In this document: in pieces, positions 9,064-22,100 of the stretch | How positions within the stretch are numbered: position 1 is the first letter of the stretch | Layout of the letters: the number at the start of each line of letters is the position of its first letter | DNA from: Rhynchopus euleeides | Taxonomy: Eukaryota > Euglenozoa > Diplonemea > Diplonemida > Diplonemidae | Length of the DNA: 64,000 nucleotides | Direction of reading: 5' to 3' | Assembly (NCBI GenBank): GCA_963210315.1 | Contig: OY723264.1 | Location: 1,302,001-1,366,000, forward strand | Made by a program: the position numbers and the translations under genes | Notes under the pieces: generated by a model | Database searches by the model: none | Told to the model about the DNA's origin: nothing | The model's input: only the letters and a program-made list of their open reading frames with translations

Positions 9064-10156
9064 GGGGGGGGGGGGGGGGCGTCAGTACGGAATGCTCGAA
9101 ACAAAAGTGCTGCTTCCCCCCTGCCCCCTCTCCCTACCAAAATAACATTCTCAGCGCACAGAGGTAATTTCTCTCCCCCCCCAACCAGCCAACCTGTTCC
9201 CAACCGCCACCCCATGTGAGCCCCGTCGGGAGGCGCGCGGGGGAGGCGAAGGGGTGGGTAAGGTGGTCTGCTGGTTGGGGTGCGGTAATCCCCGTCTTGA
9301 GTTTGATTTCCGTCAAGGGGGCAAGTGTGTCATGTGTGCTGTTCGAATGCCACAGCCTAGGCTTGCTGAGATGCAATCTGAAGGCAGCCAGCATGGGCCT
9401 GAGGGAGGTGTGGTGCTGGGCACACTGCAGTGGAGTGGGTGTGTGGTGTTCGTTCTAATTTACGTCCCTCAGAAGTTAGATGTCAGAGCTGGTAGAGTTT
9501 TGGCACAGAGGGCGAAGCTTGCCCACAGGGTCTCCGTCTGTCGCACGCAGGCCCCGCCCGTTGGAAACATAGACGATATGCAGAGCACGGCTCGACGCAA
9601 AATGGACGTGATGCGAACCTGGCTTGTCTGGCAGCACTGCAGGGGTTGCCCCAAAAAAATGAAGCATGGCTGCCCATCACGAGCCCAGCTCGTGTTAGCC
9701 GGCACCAACACATAGGGAACACGGCTATCCTCGGTGTGCCAGTCTCTGGCTGACCCAAGCCAGGTCGCAGCGCGCCCAGACTTGACCCCCCAATTCCTCT
9801 GGCCCCCCCGACCCTCCTTGCGCCAGCAGGGTAGAGTTCATTGCGCTGGAGATCCCCCAACTGGCGAAGGGCAAGTCGTAGGGTAGGAGAGGGTGAAGCC
9901 TCTGAAAGAGCAAACAAAAGTTCACTGGTCGTGTGGGTGCAGAACAGAAGTTAAGACGCCCTCGCCCCATCCCATACCACCACCCCACCACCCCACTGCT
10001 CTTCTTTTATCCATGGCAAGTTGTGTTGGAGGCAGCTTACTGTGCATCACCTACACCACACCTGCGCACACCATCCCGTCAGGACGCCGCAACTGACACC
10101 GCTCGGCTGACGCTTTCCCTGCTGCGCCCTGCCCGGAGGGCGTGCCAGCAGGCAGT
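9064..10156. other. intergenic between element B and the RNF213-like gene
   Basis: Begins with a run of about 17 G. It contains several short overlapping frames on both strands without recognisable domains. C-rich just before the next start codon. Confidence 0.4.
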
Positions 10157-13100
10157 ATGGACGAACGCCGTGCATATGCCTACTGCCGTGAGCTGGAAGA
10201 TGGGTTCAGCCGTCTGTCGGTGCCCACCCCGTCGACATCTGTTGACGAGGTGACGCTGCATTTGGCGTCAGACTTCTCGCTGGGTGCCCTGGAGCTGATC
10301 ACCTTCAGCCTGGTGCCAGAGCTGCCGGACGGCCTCCCCGAAGGGCCCCCGCAGCTGTCCTTCGACAAATGGTCCGGCTGCTGGCAGAGCCGCTTCAACG
10401 TCCCGAAGGGGACGACAGGGATCGCCTGGACCCTGAAAGACGTCAACGAAGGCACCTTCATCACCATCAACGTCACGAGAAACCGGGAGCCCGCTGTGTT
10501 TGTTCACTACACACTCCCCTCCTCGCGGGGAGAGGCTGGGGCCCAAGCCTTCGGCGCCTGGGTGAGAAGCATCTGGTCGATGTACGCAGCCCAGCCGAAG
10601 ATGCTGAGCGTGGTGCACGGGCAGCTCATCAGCGGCTACCCCTCGCACCCCCCGCTGATCTCTGTGGTCTCAACCTTGATGGACCTCCACGCGAGGTTCC
10701 TGCAGCAGAAGGACGGCCCCCTCACGGAAGACCTTGTCTGCCTCACCCTCCTGTCCTTCACAGGGCAGCACGTCATCACGCAGAAGGGTGCCTCCGGGAG
10801 CCTTGCCAACCTGCTCCAAGACTGTGCCACCGATGCCTCCTCCTCGGGAGCTGGTGAGTTTCTCTGGCAGATCGCAGGGCGTCCGTTCGACTTTACCGGC
10901 GTGTCGAGGTGGCGCGTGGAGTCTGGAAACGCCAATGCCGCACACTTCGCCCTCCGGGCAGTCAAGTGGCTCTACGACTTTGACAGAAACGCCTTCATCA
11001 GCTCCTTCCGATTCACAGCCCTGACGGAGGTGCTCATTGCTCTGAACGACGGTGCGGTGGAGAGCATGCTGGGTCTCCCTGTGAAGGGGCATCAGCTCCG
11101 CAAGTCGGATCTGCCGGATTTCAAGGGAGGTGATGCTCCGGCCGATGCGAAGCTCGTGGGGCGTGCGGCAAACGTGCCCTGGGGGGACCTGGAGCAGTCC
11201 CCCACCCTCGAGGAGCGCGAGGTGCGGTGGGACAAGGGCGTGAAGGCGGCGCAGTCCACCCTGCAGCGGCTGCACACCGCGAAGCTGATCCTCCGGCAGG
11301 AGCGCATGTGGCTGCAGTCCAGGGTGCAGGAGGCGACGCTTGCGAAGCGCTCTGACTTCCGCAGCTCGTGGGGGGTCCTCAGGGAGAGCCTCGGCAAGGC
11401 CCAGAGCATCCTGGAGGCTGTCGACTCCAGCATCGGCGGGCTTGTCGAGAAGGACCTTGCCACCACCGCACACCAGCTTGCGGAGAAGGGGGCAGTGCTG
11501 CGCCGTGCAACCCGCGATCTGGTTGCTTCCTACGGGAAGTACGTCGGCAGCGCGAGTGACAAGGAGAGCTACACCGTCGCCACTTTCTGCGGGTTTCAGA
11601 AGTCTGTCCCGATTTCCCCAGGGGAGGATGCACCCAGGCAGAGCGCGGCAGTCCTCCCAACAGCATGCGTTGTGGTGCCGCTGCGCCAGAACCCCACGGG
11701 GGCGCCGGAAGTGGAAGAGCTGTACAACGTCTACTTCGTCGAGCAAGGCTCGGGCCGTTTCCGGCGTGCCAACGGGACGCATGTCATCACGCTGCACCTG
11801 AGGGACCCCGTGCCTGTGTCGATGGAAGAGGGCGTAGAGGTGTACCGGCCGACAATGCAGAACACGATGCGCGCCCCCACGGCAATTGTCATGATGGGCG
11901 ACGAGGACTTCCTGGTTGCGGACAGCGGCAGGGCTGTGATCCGGCGGATCCATATGACAGAGCAGCGCGGGTGGGTCATCCAGACGGTCTTTGGTGCTAT
12001 TGGGCAGAAGGGCGCCGTGGATGGCAATGCACAGAAGGCCCGGTTCGACACCCTGCGCAACATGAAGATGATGGTCCTGAAGAACGGCAAGATGGTCATT
12101 CTCATCGCAGATGGGCCGCGCCTGCGTGCCCTCGTCGGGGGGAGCATCACTACAGGGAGGATCACGACGCTGACCTCTGACGTCTCCGGGCAGAAGAATG
12201 CGGTGACAACAGAGGTGCGTGACTTCACGCTGGACCGTGATAACGATGTGCTCTACTTCATCGATCGGAATGCCATCCGCGCCATCGAGAGGTTCTCCGA
12301 GGTCTGCGAGAAGGGGCTGGTGCCGAAGGCCCGCATTATCGCGGGGCAGCCCCTGCGCTCGGGGAGGGTTGCGGAAAATCCCGTGCTGTTCCACGGCCCC
12401 CAGGGGCTGGAGTTCACACGTGTGCCCCGCACTGACACTCTGCCCGAGAGGAAGGAAGACAAGGCAGATGACAAGAAGGACGACAAGAAGGGTGACAAGA
12501 AGGACGACAAGACAAAGGACAGCAAGAAGGATGACAAAAACAAGGATGCCAAGCAGCTCGAGCGGGAGCGCCTGAAGGCACTCCACGAGGGGAGCGTCCC
12601 TGTCCTTCTGGTGAGCGACACCATGAACTCCTGCATGCGGGCCATCCGCGCTGAGGGGTGGTCCTATGTCTTCGACAAGGTGTCGGTCCACACCGTTCTG
12701 GGTCGTGACGCCGGGGGAAAGGCTGGGTCCAGCAAGGACGGGATTGCGCAGGCTGCTATGATGAACAACCCGGGCAAGCTTTTCTCGCGCCCCAAGGGCG
12801 ACTTCATGCTGTGCGAGCCCGGGAGGCTGCGCATCGTGGCGCCCCCCCAGGTTGTGGAGCGCGCCTCAGCACAGTACCACCAGCTGGGCGTGAAGGTGGA
12901 GATCCTGTCCGACAGACTCGTCGAGGCTGCGAAGGAGAGCAACCTTCACTCCGCCTCCATCGTCGACAGCGTCAGGGATGCACGCATGGCCCTTCTCGAT
13001 GGGCGCCACCTCGTCGAGTCCAGCGCCTTCACCGACTACGCCGTGAAGGCCATTGCGAGCCGCCCGCAGATCCTGACCTGCCTGCTGTCGGTCGCACCAA

Positions 13101-16100
13101 CGGCGGAGCTGATTGTCTGGCTGTCGCGGCGTGCCGTGGAGGAGGGCCTGATCAACCTCGACCTCCCGAGGGAGGCAACCGTTTCCAGCGACGCCGTCGA
13201 CCTCCCCCACTCCAGGTCGAGCCTGCCCAAGGTGCTGACGCCGCTCGATGCTGTGGAGGAAGCGGTCGCCCGGCTGGTGTGGCCCCCCAACCTCGCGGAG
13301 CAGGCCGCCATGCTGAAGGAGCTGACAAAGCTCGCGGAGGACCACCCGGGCATCCTCGGGCCGATCGCGACGGAGCGGGTTCTGCAGGGGGCTGGGTTCC
13401 GCCTGCCGCCCTCTGAGGTCACGATGAAGTTCATCCTCGCGACGTGCGGCGTTATGGTTGCGGATGATCTGACGGAGCAGATGCGCGATGCCATCAAGAC
13501 ATGGATCACCGCCGCAATCCCTCGCGACTCCGAGGGGGAGAAAATGACACACAAGAAGTTTGTCCGGGGCACCCTGAAGCTGTGGGCTGAGTTCTACGCG
13601 CTGGAGCGGAAGGGCGACATCCGGGACATCGCAGGCGTGATTGCCGCTGCCTCCCTGGAGGCTGGACTGACCACCGACACACACATTCTAACCTTCCTGG
13701 TGTGGATCGGGTTCGGCACGTCCAACCTCCTGTGGCACGAGCCCCGCGCCGAAGAGATTGACGTCCTAACCTACGAGGTCCCATCACTCCCCAGCACAGT
13801 CGTCGACCTGATTGTCGAGGTGACAGGGCGTGCCGTCGCAAGCTACCCCGCTGTTGACGTCTTCATCGGGGTTACCGACCCCCACCGCTCGCAGCAGTCT
13901 GTGCAGAACCGCCTCCGGGGTGCAGCTGCGGCTGCCGACAAGAAGAAGGCCCGTGACGATGTATCCTCTGATGACGACGACTACACAAGCATCACAGTGC
14001 AGGATGCCCACATCATCTACTGCATTGTGAAGGAGAAACTCCTCCTCCAGCCCTGCGTTGTGATGACCCCCGATGGGATGTCTTTGGAGGGCCTGCTCTC
14101 GGAGTCCTTCGCAGAGCTGTGGGCGAACGTGCTGCCGTGGTATGTCAAGGCGGCGAAGGACATCCACGCGACAGGCGCCGGGTGGCAGGAGGTCAGCGAC
14201 ATCTGCAAAGCCGTCGGAAAGGTCTTCCGTGATGGGTGCAGCAGGCTGAGGGATGAGACGGTCACCCTCGGGATTGTGCAGATGATTGTCGCGCATAAGG
14301 AGGATCTTGCGCAGTGCTTCTCCGTCGTCGGGGCGAAGGACACCGACGCGCTTATCCAGAGGAGCGAGACTGCGCTCGCTGAGCTCGGCAGCCTGCAGTC
14401 CAGCTGTGAGAATGCCGCACTCACCTTCTTCCCGGATCACACCCTCTCTGATTACCTCATGAAGCTCCGCAACTCGCGCAGCGAGATGACTCTGGGGCAG
14501 TTCCTCGCGATGTATAACTTCAAGCGCGAGTCGCCTGTGTCACTGCCCCCCGGGTTCTGCGTGCTCCCTCCGAGGTTTGTGCGGGGGGCGAAGTGGCTGG
14601 AGGACCTGCGCGGCAACGCGATATACCACCACGTGTGGAAGCTCGTCGCCGAGCAGAACCCGGAGCTGCGCTCCCCCGACACGGCCCCCCTCCCCTCCTC
14701 AGACGAGCAGGCCGACAGCCCCGACCTGCACCCCGCCGAGGTGGACCTGCGGATCGAGAAGTCTGCTGCGGAGTACGTTGCCCTGGGGGGGCGCATGCAG
14801 GAGGACACCATGACCTTCAGCGAGCTGCAGGACGTCTCGCTGTGCATGCTCCCCGAGAAGCTGGGTGAGCTGCCCCCGCTTGCGTCGGGCCCGCCGAGGG
14901 TGGGGTCGACGATCCACCACTTCTGCAGGTCGTATGTGGCTCTGAAGGAGGCAGCTGCCCAGGCGGCGAAGGGTGGCGCTGCAGAGGAGTTCCCCGCCCC
15001 GTCGAACCGTGTGGACACAGCGCTGTACACCAAGATGATTCACATCTTCTCGGCGTTTGGGTCGCTCATCCTGCTGCGCACACAGAGGGATCTCCTCCAG
15101 GAGCGCATCGAGCTGATTGGGCACTTCGTCCGCCCCACCGCAAAGGTGACAGTCCAGGCCGCCTCCACAGCACTCGATGGGCTGTGCAAAACGGTTGGTG
15201 AGATTGACTGGTCGCAGCTGACCATCAAAAGCTTCGACCAGATCGACGGCTACCTCGCAGGGGTTGATGAGAGCATCCTGAAGACCAGCACCGACCTGCT
15301 GAAGACGCTGCAGGCCAACACCGCCTTTCTGGACTTCCTCTCTGAACACGCGAGTGACCAGAACTTCACCAGCGCTGTGGAGATGGCGATGGGCAGGCCC
15401 GAGATGGAGTGCCCCCCGGAGCTCTGGGTGTGCGACGGCGACGGGCCGGGCCACTCCGACGAGATGGTTCTCAGTAAGCTGACCGGGGTGCGCACCAGCC
15501 TCCACAGGCTGCTCTACCAGCCGGGCGGCCTCCAGCGTGGCTCCCTCACAGAAGTCACGCAGTGCCTCGCGCCGCTCAGCGAAGCAGCTGCTGCCGCTGC
15601 CGTCTGCGCCATCGATGAGCTGGCCCCACTGCAGCTGGCCCTCGCCGACCTCCTCTCTGGGGGTGGCGATGCCTCAGCCCTGAGCAGGCTTGCAAACCTC
15701 TACCTGCCTGCCTGGGAGTCGGAGTGGGTCTTCTCTGCGGCAGTGCAGAGCGGCGCTGTGGACCTCTGCCTGAGGTATAAAGCGACACGCGGTGACAAGT
15801 CCATCGAATGCACGCAGAAGGTGGACGAGCTGCTCGACTTCCAATCCGCCGTGGTTCTCTCAAAGGGGACCGGGGAGGTGGCGGATATTGTCCCGAAGTT
15901 CGTCGCGCAGTTCGGCTGGGCCCGGGACCTGTCGCAGGAGTTCACCGCCCTCAAAAAGGCATGGCACCCCGCCAAGCAGGCCTTCAGCCTCTGCGTCGCG
16001 CTGGCCACCCCACCGGATGACGTGAAGCGTCTTGTTGAGAAGGCCACGTCGGAGCTCCGCGCCTGGGAAGCAGAAGTGCAGGCTGTCCGCAAGAGGTTCC

Positions 16101-19100
16101 CACTGCTGAACACCGTGACCCTCGGGCAGCTGCTGAGGCTGAAGCGCGCCTTCGGGGGGGCCGAGGCGTGCAGCGAGGCAGAGCTGCAGGGGCTGTCGGC
16201 GGAGATCGCAAAGAGCATGTTCCCCAGCGCAGGCCTCGGCGATGCCCGGGAGCTGCTGCAGAGCGTCTGGGGGGCCCGTGCCCAGGACACCTCCAGCGGC
16301 AGCTTCCTGGCGCAGGTGGATGAGATGATGGGCATCGCACCCACGGAGTGGCAGGCCTTCGGGCCGCGCCCTATCTCTGGCAACGCTGCGGCGTCGGCGG
16401 TGGCGCATGCCAAGGGGGTGCAGGTTGTCGTGTCCGAAAAGGCGGAGAAGATGAAGGCGCTGCTCTCGGCGCATGTCAGGGCGTCTGTCCTGCCGCAGTG
16501 GCACCGCGTGCTGTGCGTCACGCCCGCCACGACGCTGGAGCTGGCGGCAAACCTCGTCCTCTCCTGGGCACACCGCGACCCGCCTGCAGGGCAGCCGGAG
16601 CTCTACGCCATTGTCGGCATCGATCTCCTCGACGAGTCGATCCACCACGCCTTCGTCTCGCTGCTGGTCGAGCTGGAGCCTGTCGCGAAGAACACGCTGC
16701 TGGTGATCTCCGGTGAGATGGAGCACTACGTCGTGCGCCAGCTGGCGCCGTGGCGGACGTCGTCGGTGATGCTGTCCGACGAGGAGCTGAGCCACATCGG
16801 TGTCGCCTTGGCAGGCGAGGGCGAGCGTGTCGCTGTGTACCATTCGGCGTCGGCAGGGGCAGGGAAGAGCTTTGCAATCCGGTGCCGCGCGGGCCTGCGT
16901 CGGACGGTGCATGTCCCGATGCAGCGCAACATGCGGCCTATCGAGCTCATCAAGAAGATCGAGGAGTGTGTCGCCCAGGTGTTTGAGGCGGCGCGGAAGG
17001 ACGGGGATGCTGCTGCCTCGGCCAAGGACAGCTACGTGCTGCACCTGGACCTGTCGGAGAGCATCAACGAGGAGTCCTCCGTGCTGCTGTTCGAGCTGCT
17101 GATGCTGGGGTCGCTCTACGACAGCCTGGAGGGGCGTAGGTGGTTCGTCGACCCCCAGGTCATCCTCTGTGTGGAGGCGGCTCCCGGAACCCTGTCGCTG
17201 CCGGTTCTGGCGTGCCTCGACAGGCATGTCCTCGAGGCGAACAGGTCGACATTCACGTTCGACCCCGATGTCCTCCGTGCAGGTATGCTTTGTGCGCAGA
17301 GGGGTGTGGCTGTTCCCATCCCGCCTTTGCACATCTCTCCCAAACAAGGTACTTTGTGTACGATCAACGAAACCCACTGTGCATGCCACCGCAACCTCTC
17401 TCCAAAATACATCATATTTATCCCAACCTGCACTGTTACATGACTGATGTGTTAGATCTTCTCCACGAATGAACCCCCCCTCTGTATTTCTCACCCACAC
17501 CACTGTCCCACAGGCATGGGACGCGAATTCACGTCGAGGAAGCGTGACGGGACTGGGTTCAACACCGGGAAGACCTACACCCCTCCGCACATCCGCCTGC
17601 AGTGGATTGTCCGTGGCCTGCGGATCGTCGACGCTGGGAAGCCCCTCAACGTCGCCGCCCTGACGCAGCCCCTTGCCCCCGGGGACGCGCTGACGCAGGA
17701 CTGCTTCCCGATGCTCTGCAGGGTGGCCTCCCTGCAGGAGCCAGTCTCGCTGTGGTCGCTGTGGTCCTTCGTCGACATCGCCTACTGGCTCCTCCACAGC
17801 GCCTTCACCCAGGCGTCGCAGCTGGAAGAGTTCCTCGGCACCTATGGAGGCGACAACGCCGTGCAGCTCCGCTCTGAGGCATTCGACTTCATCTGCAGAA
17901 CCGCCGCAGACTTCGCAACGCGTCAGAAGCGTGGCTACCAGGATGACTTCATGTGGCTCAAGGTGACAGAGCGCACCTACTATGAGGACAAATCCCTCGC
18001 AGGCGTGTCGTCATACTTCTACAGGCGGTCGCAGTTCCGGAGCCACGGGCAGCCGGTGTTCCGGATGGGGTCCTTCCTTGACCCGACGTTCATCCATTTC
18101 ATGGGGAACCGCTGGGGCATGTCGAGCGACCTGATGGAGATCATCAGCGAGGGGCAGGAGGGCGGGGGTCTTCTCAACTCGTGGAAGAACAAGGGCAGGA
18201 CGATGGACCTGGAGATGATCACCAACGCGCAGATGTCCCGGGAGAACCCAACGCTGCTCGCCAAGGCGAAGGACGAGGAGTACATCGTCGACCCGAAGGA
18301 GGGCCCCCTGGGCGACCTGAAGACGTGGAACGAGGCAAACCACGAGGCGCTCCTCGTCTCCGCCAGCACGGGGAAGCTTGCTGTGCTCGCTGTGAACCAC
18401 GTGTCCCTGAAGAAGCGGATGCATCCGCAGCTGCTGTCCTTCTTGGAACGGACCCCCATCTCCGTGGGGGCAACAGGCGTGCAGCCGCACGAAGTGCTCT
18501 CGATCCTGACCAACGTTGTCCGCACAGAGCAGGATGCAGCCAAGCTTCTGGGTGGCACCTACTGCATGACGCGTGACGTGCTGCTCAAGATCCTCGCTGT
18601 GTTCGTGAGGGTGCGCTGCGGTGTGCCAGTCGTGCTTATGGGGGAGTGCGGCTGTGGGAAGACGCATATGCTGCGCTATGTCTGCGCCTGGCTGGGTGCG
18701 AAGCTGCTCATCCTGGATGTGCACGGAGGGACCACAGAGCGGGACATCCTGAAGGTGTTCATCGAGGCGCGCGAGGCGCTGAAGGACCCTGCGGTGCGCG
18801 AGGTGTACGTCTTCCTCGACGAGGTCAACACCTGCACGCACATGGGGCTGATCAGCGAGATCATCGTTGACCACACCATCTTCGGCGTGCCCCTGAAGAG
18901 CGGGATCCATGTGCTGGCGGCGTGCAACCCCTACAGGAGGCGCATGCAGGACACGTCGAGCGCAGGTCTGGCGTACAAAGCGCCCAACCGCGACGACCTG
19001 TTTGTGGATGAGCTGCGCGACCTGGTCTACCGGGTGCACCCCATCCCAAGCCGCATCCAGGAGTTCATCTTCGACTTCGGCAGCCTGTCGGAGAGTGTGG

Positions 19101-22100
19101 AGGAGAGCTACATCCAGGCCATGGTGGCTGCGCACATCTCGGACACGGTGATCCGCCCCTTCGTGACGAAGCTGCTGGTGCGTGCGCAGCAGTTCGTGCG
19201 TGAGGCGGAGGGGGATCCGTCCGCAGTGTCGCTGCGTGATCTGAAGCGTGCCCTGCGGCTGGCGAAGTGGTTTGGCAAGTACGGCACCCGGCAGGTCAAG
19301 GGGAGGAACCCGTGGGCCGCGCCTGTCGTGCTCGGCATCGTGCATGTGTTCTACTTCAGGCTGCCCAAGACAGAGCAGAGGGCGGACCTCCTCGAGAGGC
19401 TCCGCACGGCGAACACGCGTGTCAAGGCGCAGGAGATCGGGGCGGAGTTCCTGGTGGAGAAGGGTGCGATGGAGAAGCTCGTGATGCAGACGATGAACGC
19501 GATCTGCGACAAGCTGGTGGTGGACGAGGGGATCGCCATGAACCAGGCGCTGAAGGAGAACCTCTACGTCACCATGATCAGCATCTTCAACCGCATCCCA
19601 GTGTTCGTCGTCGGGAAGCCCGGTTCCTCCAAGACGCTCACCCTGCAGGTCCTGGCGTCGAACCTCAAGGGAGACCAGAGCGCCTCACCCTTCTGGGCAA
19701 AGTTCCCTGCGCTGTACATCTTCCCCTACCAATGCTCGCCGCTGTCCACTGCCGCGGGTATCAAACACCAGTTCGACATCGCATGCAGCTACCAGAAGAA
19801 GGCGACGAAAACCATCACCGTGCTTCTGCTGGACGAGGTTGGCCTGGCAGAGCACAGCCCGGACATGCCTCTGAAGGTGCTGCACGGGATCCTGGTGGAC
19901 CCCCCGATCAGCATCGTCGGGCTGAGCAACTGGACCCTCGATGCCGCAAAGATGAACCGTGCCATCTGCCTGCAGAGGCCGGAGCCGGCTTCCAACGACA
20001 TCCACCTCACGGGCAAACGCATCCTCGGGGACGACGTCGAGGGGCTGGACGGGATGCTCCACCGCCTCAGCGTTGCCTACCACAGGGTGTACACCACGCA
20101 GACCGGGCGTGACTTCATTGGGATGCGCGACTACTACCAGACCCTGAAGCTCCTCAAGAGAGAGCTGCAGCACCTGCGCGCACCGGAGTGTGTCACAGAG
20201 GGCATGCAGTGCCTGGTTGTGGATGACGACCTCCGCACCCGACTCCGCGATCCTGCCGGGGATTCTGACGGGAACTGCCTGCTGACCATCGGGGAGATTG
20301 TGGAATACATCTTCGCCGAGGGCGGCAGCGCTGCGGATGACACCACAGCCCCGAAGGTGGACACCACTATCACCGACGCACCGACTGCAGCCCTGCTGAC
20401 GCGGAAGGACCTCCCCGAGGCTGAGCACCGCATCCAGTTTGTGGAGGCCGGGTTGGAGCAGATGACGCGTGTCGAGGTGGAGGCGCTGTTCAGAGAGAAC
20501 AAGCTGCTGCCGTTCCGCCGCCTCACCAGGACCCAGGTGCAGCTCTACGCCGAGGATGCGAAGAACGTCGCCCCTGTCGACACCGAGGTGGCGATCCGGG
20601 AGGTGCGGGAGAGGCGGAAGCCTCACAGTGGGCATGGCATCCCGCCCGCCCTGATGTCCTACGTCCTCCTCCGCAACTTCGGAGGGAACCACCAGGTTGT
20701 CGAGTCGGTTTGCGAGGAGTTCGGAAACTCATGCTACTCCAACTCGGAGGCCATCCGGAAGCACGCACTCCCGACCCTCCGCCTGATCGCCTCCAACCTC
20801 AGCGACCCTGCCTCGCGGCATCTGATGGTGCTGACGGAGCACGGCGCGGCGCTGCCTCTGCTGTTCGACTCCGGGCTGATGAACCCCGACAACACCGAGG
20901 TGCTCGTGGGGAGCACCTTTAAAGACGACGCGCATGAGCTGCACCTCATCCAGCAGGTCAACAAGGTGAAGGCTGCGATGGCGACGGGTAGGCCTGTTAT
21001 CCTTCATAACCACGACAGCATCTATGAGTCACTCTACGACGTGCTCAACCAGCGTTATGTCACAGGCACGGTGCTCTCCTCTGGGAAGGAGAAGCGCATG
21101 CTGCGTCTGGCCATCGGGGCCAGGTCCCAGCTGTGCCCTGTGGAGGAGGGCTTCCGGATTGTGGTGGTGGCGGAGCAGGACCATGCGAATGAGAACCTCG
21201 ACCTGCCCCTGCTGAACCGGTTTGAGAAGCAGTCGCTGAACTTCCGCGACTGCCTGTCGGAGGAGCAGCAGGCGGCGTGCAGCGCCCTCCGCGGGTGGGT
21301 CGAGGATGTGGTCGCGGAGACCACATTCCCCAACCTCACCCACGTCTTCAGCGGCTACAACGCGGAGACCATCCCCTCGCTTGCCTTCTCCCACGCAGAG
21401 AAGGGCATTGACTCCCTCAAGGCATCCCTCGCCCGCCTGGCAATGCCAGTCGCCATGCTGCAGTCGCAGACCCTCTGCGAGACCCTGCCAGGCTACACCG
21501 AGCAGCAGGGCTGCCTGGAGTCGCTGCTCGAGTTTGTGGAGGCGCAGCAGAGGAGCGGGGGGGACCCGCACAACCTGCTGACCGTCACGACGCACAGCCC
21601 TGTGGAGCAGGCGTTGATCCGCAGTCTCGCGGAGGCGGAGGAGGGGGACCGTGTGTACACCGTGGTGCGGCTTGCCGAGGTGACCTCCGAGGATATGCTG
21701 AAGGGCATTGCATCGGGTTTCCTGGAGGTTGCAGCCCAGGAGGGTCCCGAGGGGAAGCCCCACGTTCTGCTGGTGCAGTGCGACCCGATGACGTCAAACC
21801 AGGCCATCATCGAGCACGCCAGGCGGGTCGTGCAGAGGCTGGTCGGCGCGGCGCAGGCGAGCCTCGCCGGGTGCCCCCCGGTGACAGCCGCATTCCTGGT
21901 GCACCTCCCTCCCGGCGCGAAGAACTGCTCGCGGGTCTACCACGTCAACTTCTACAAGGGGTGGGTCACCTGCTTCCTCGACGACGTCGCCAAGCGGGAG
22001 TCGGCAGCGGAGGAGCTGCTGCACAGCTCCCTCGTCGACCTGATTGAGGGGGGCACGATCGACCTGATGCAGCTCGCCTCCGAGAAGCTGCAGGCCGCGC

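Noticed and set aside
9254..9715. A 153-residue plus frame between element B and the RNF213-like gene
   Set aside because: It starts with GTG, has no recognisable domain, and overlaps minus frames of similar length.
10670..12691. Long minus-strand frame (673 residues) opposite the RNF213-like gene, and similar ones opposite the PKS
   Set aside because: Antisense shadows caused by high-GC codon use. The sense strand carries recognisable domains with catalytic residues.
15860..17797. A 645-residue minus frame
   Set aside because: It crosses the intron and both exons of the RNF213-like gene and has Arg/Gln/Leu-rich shadow composition.
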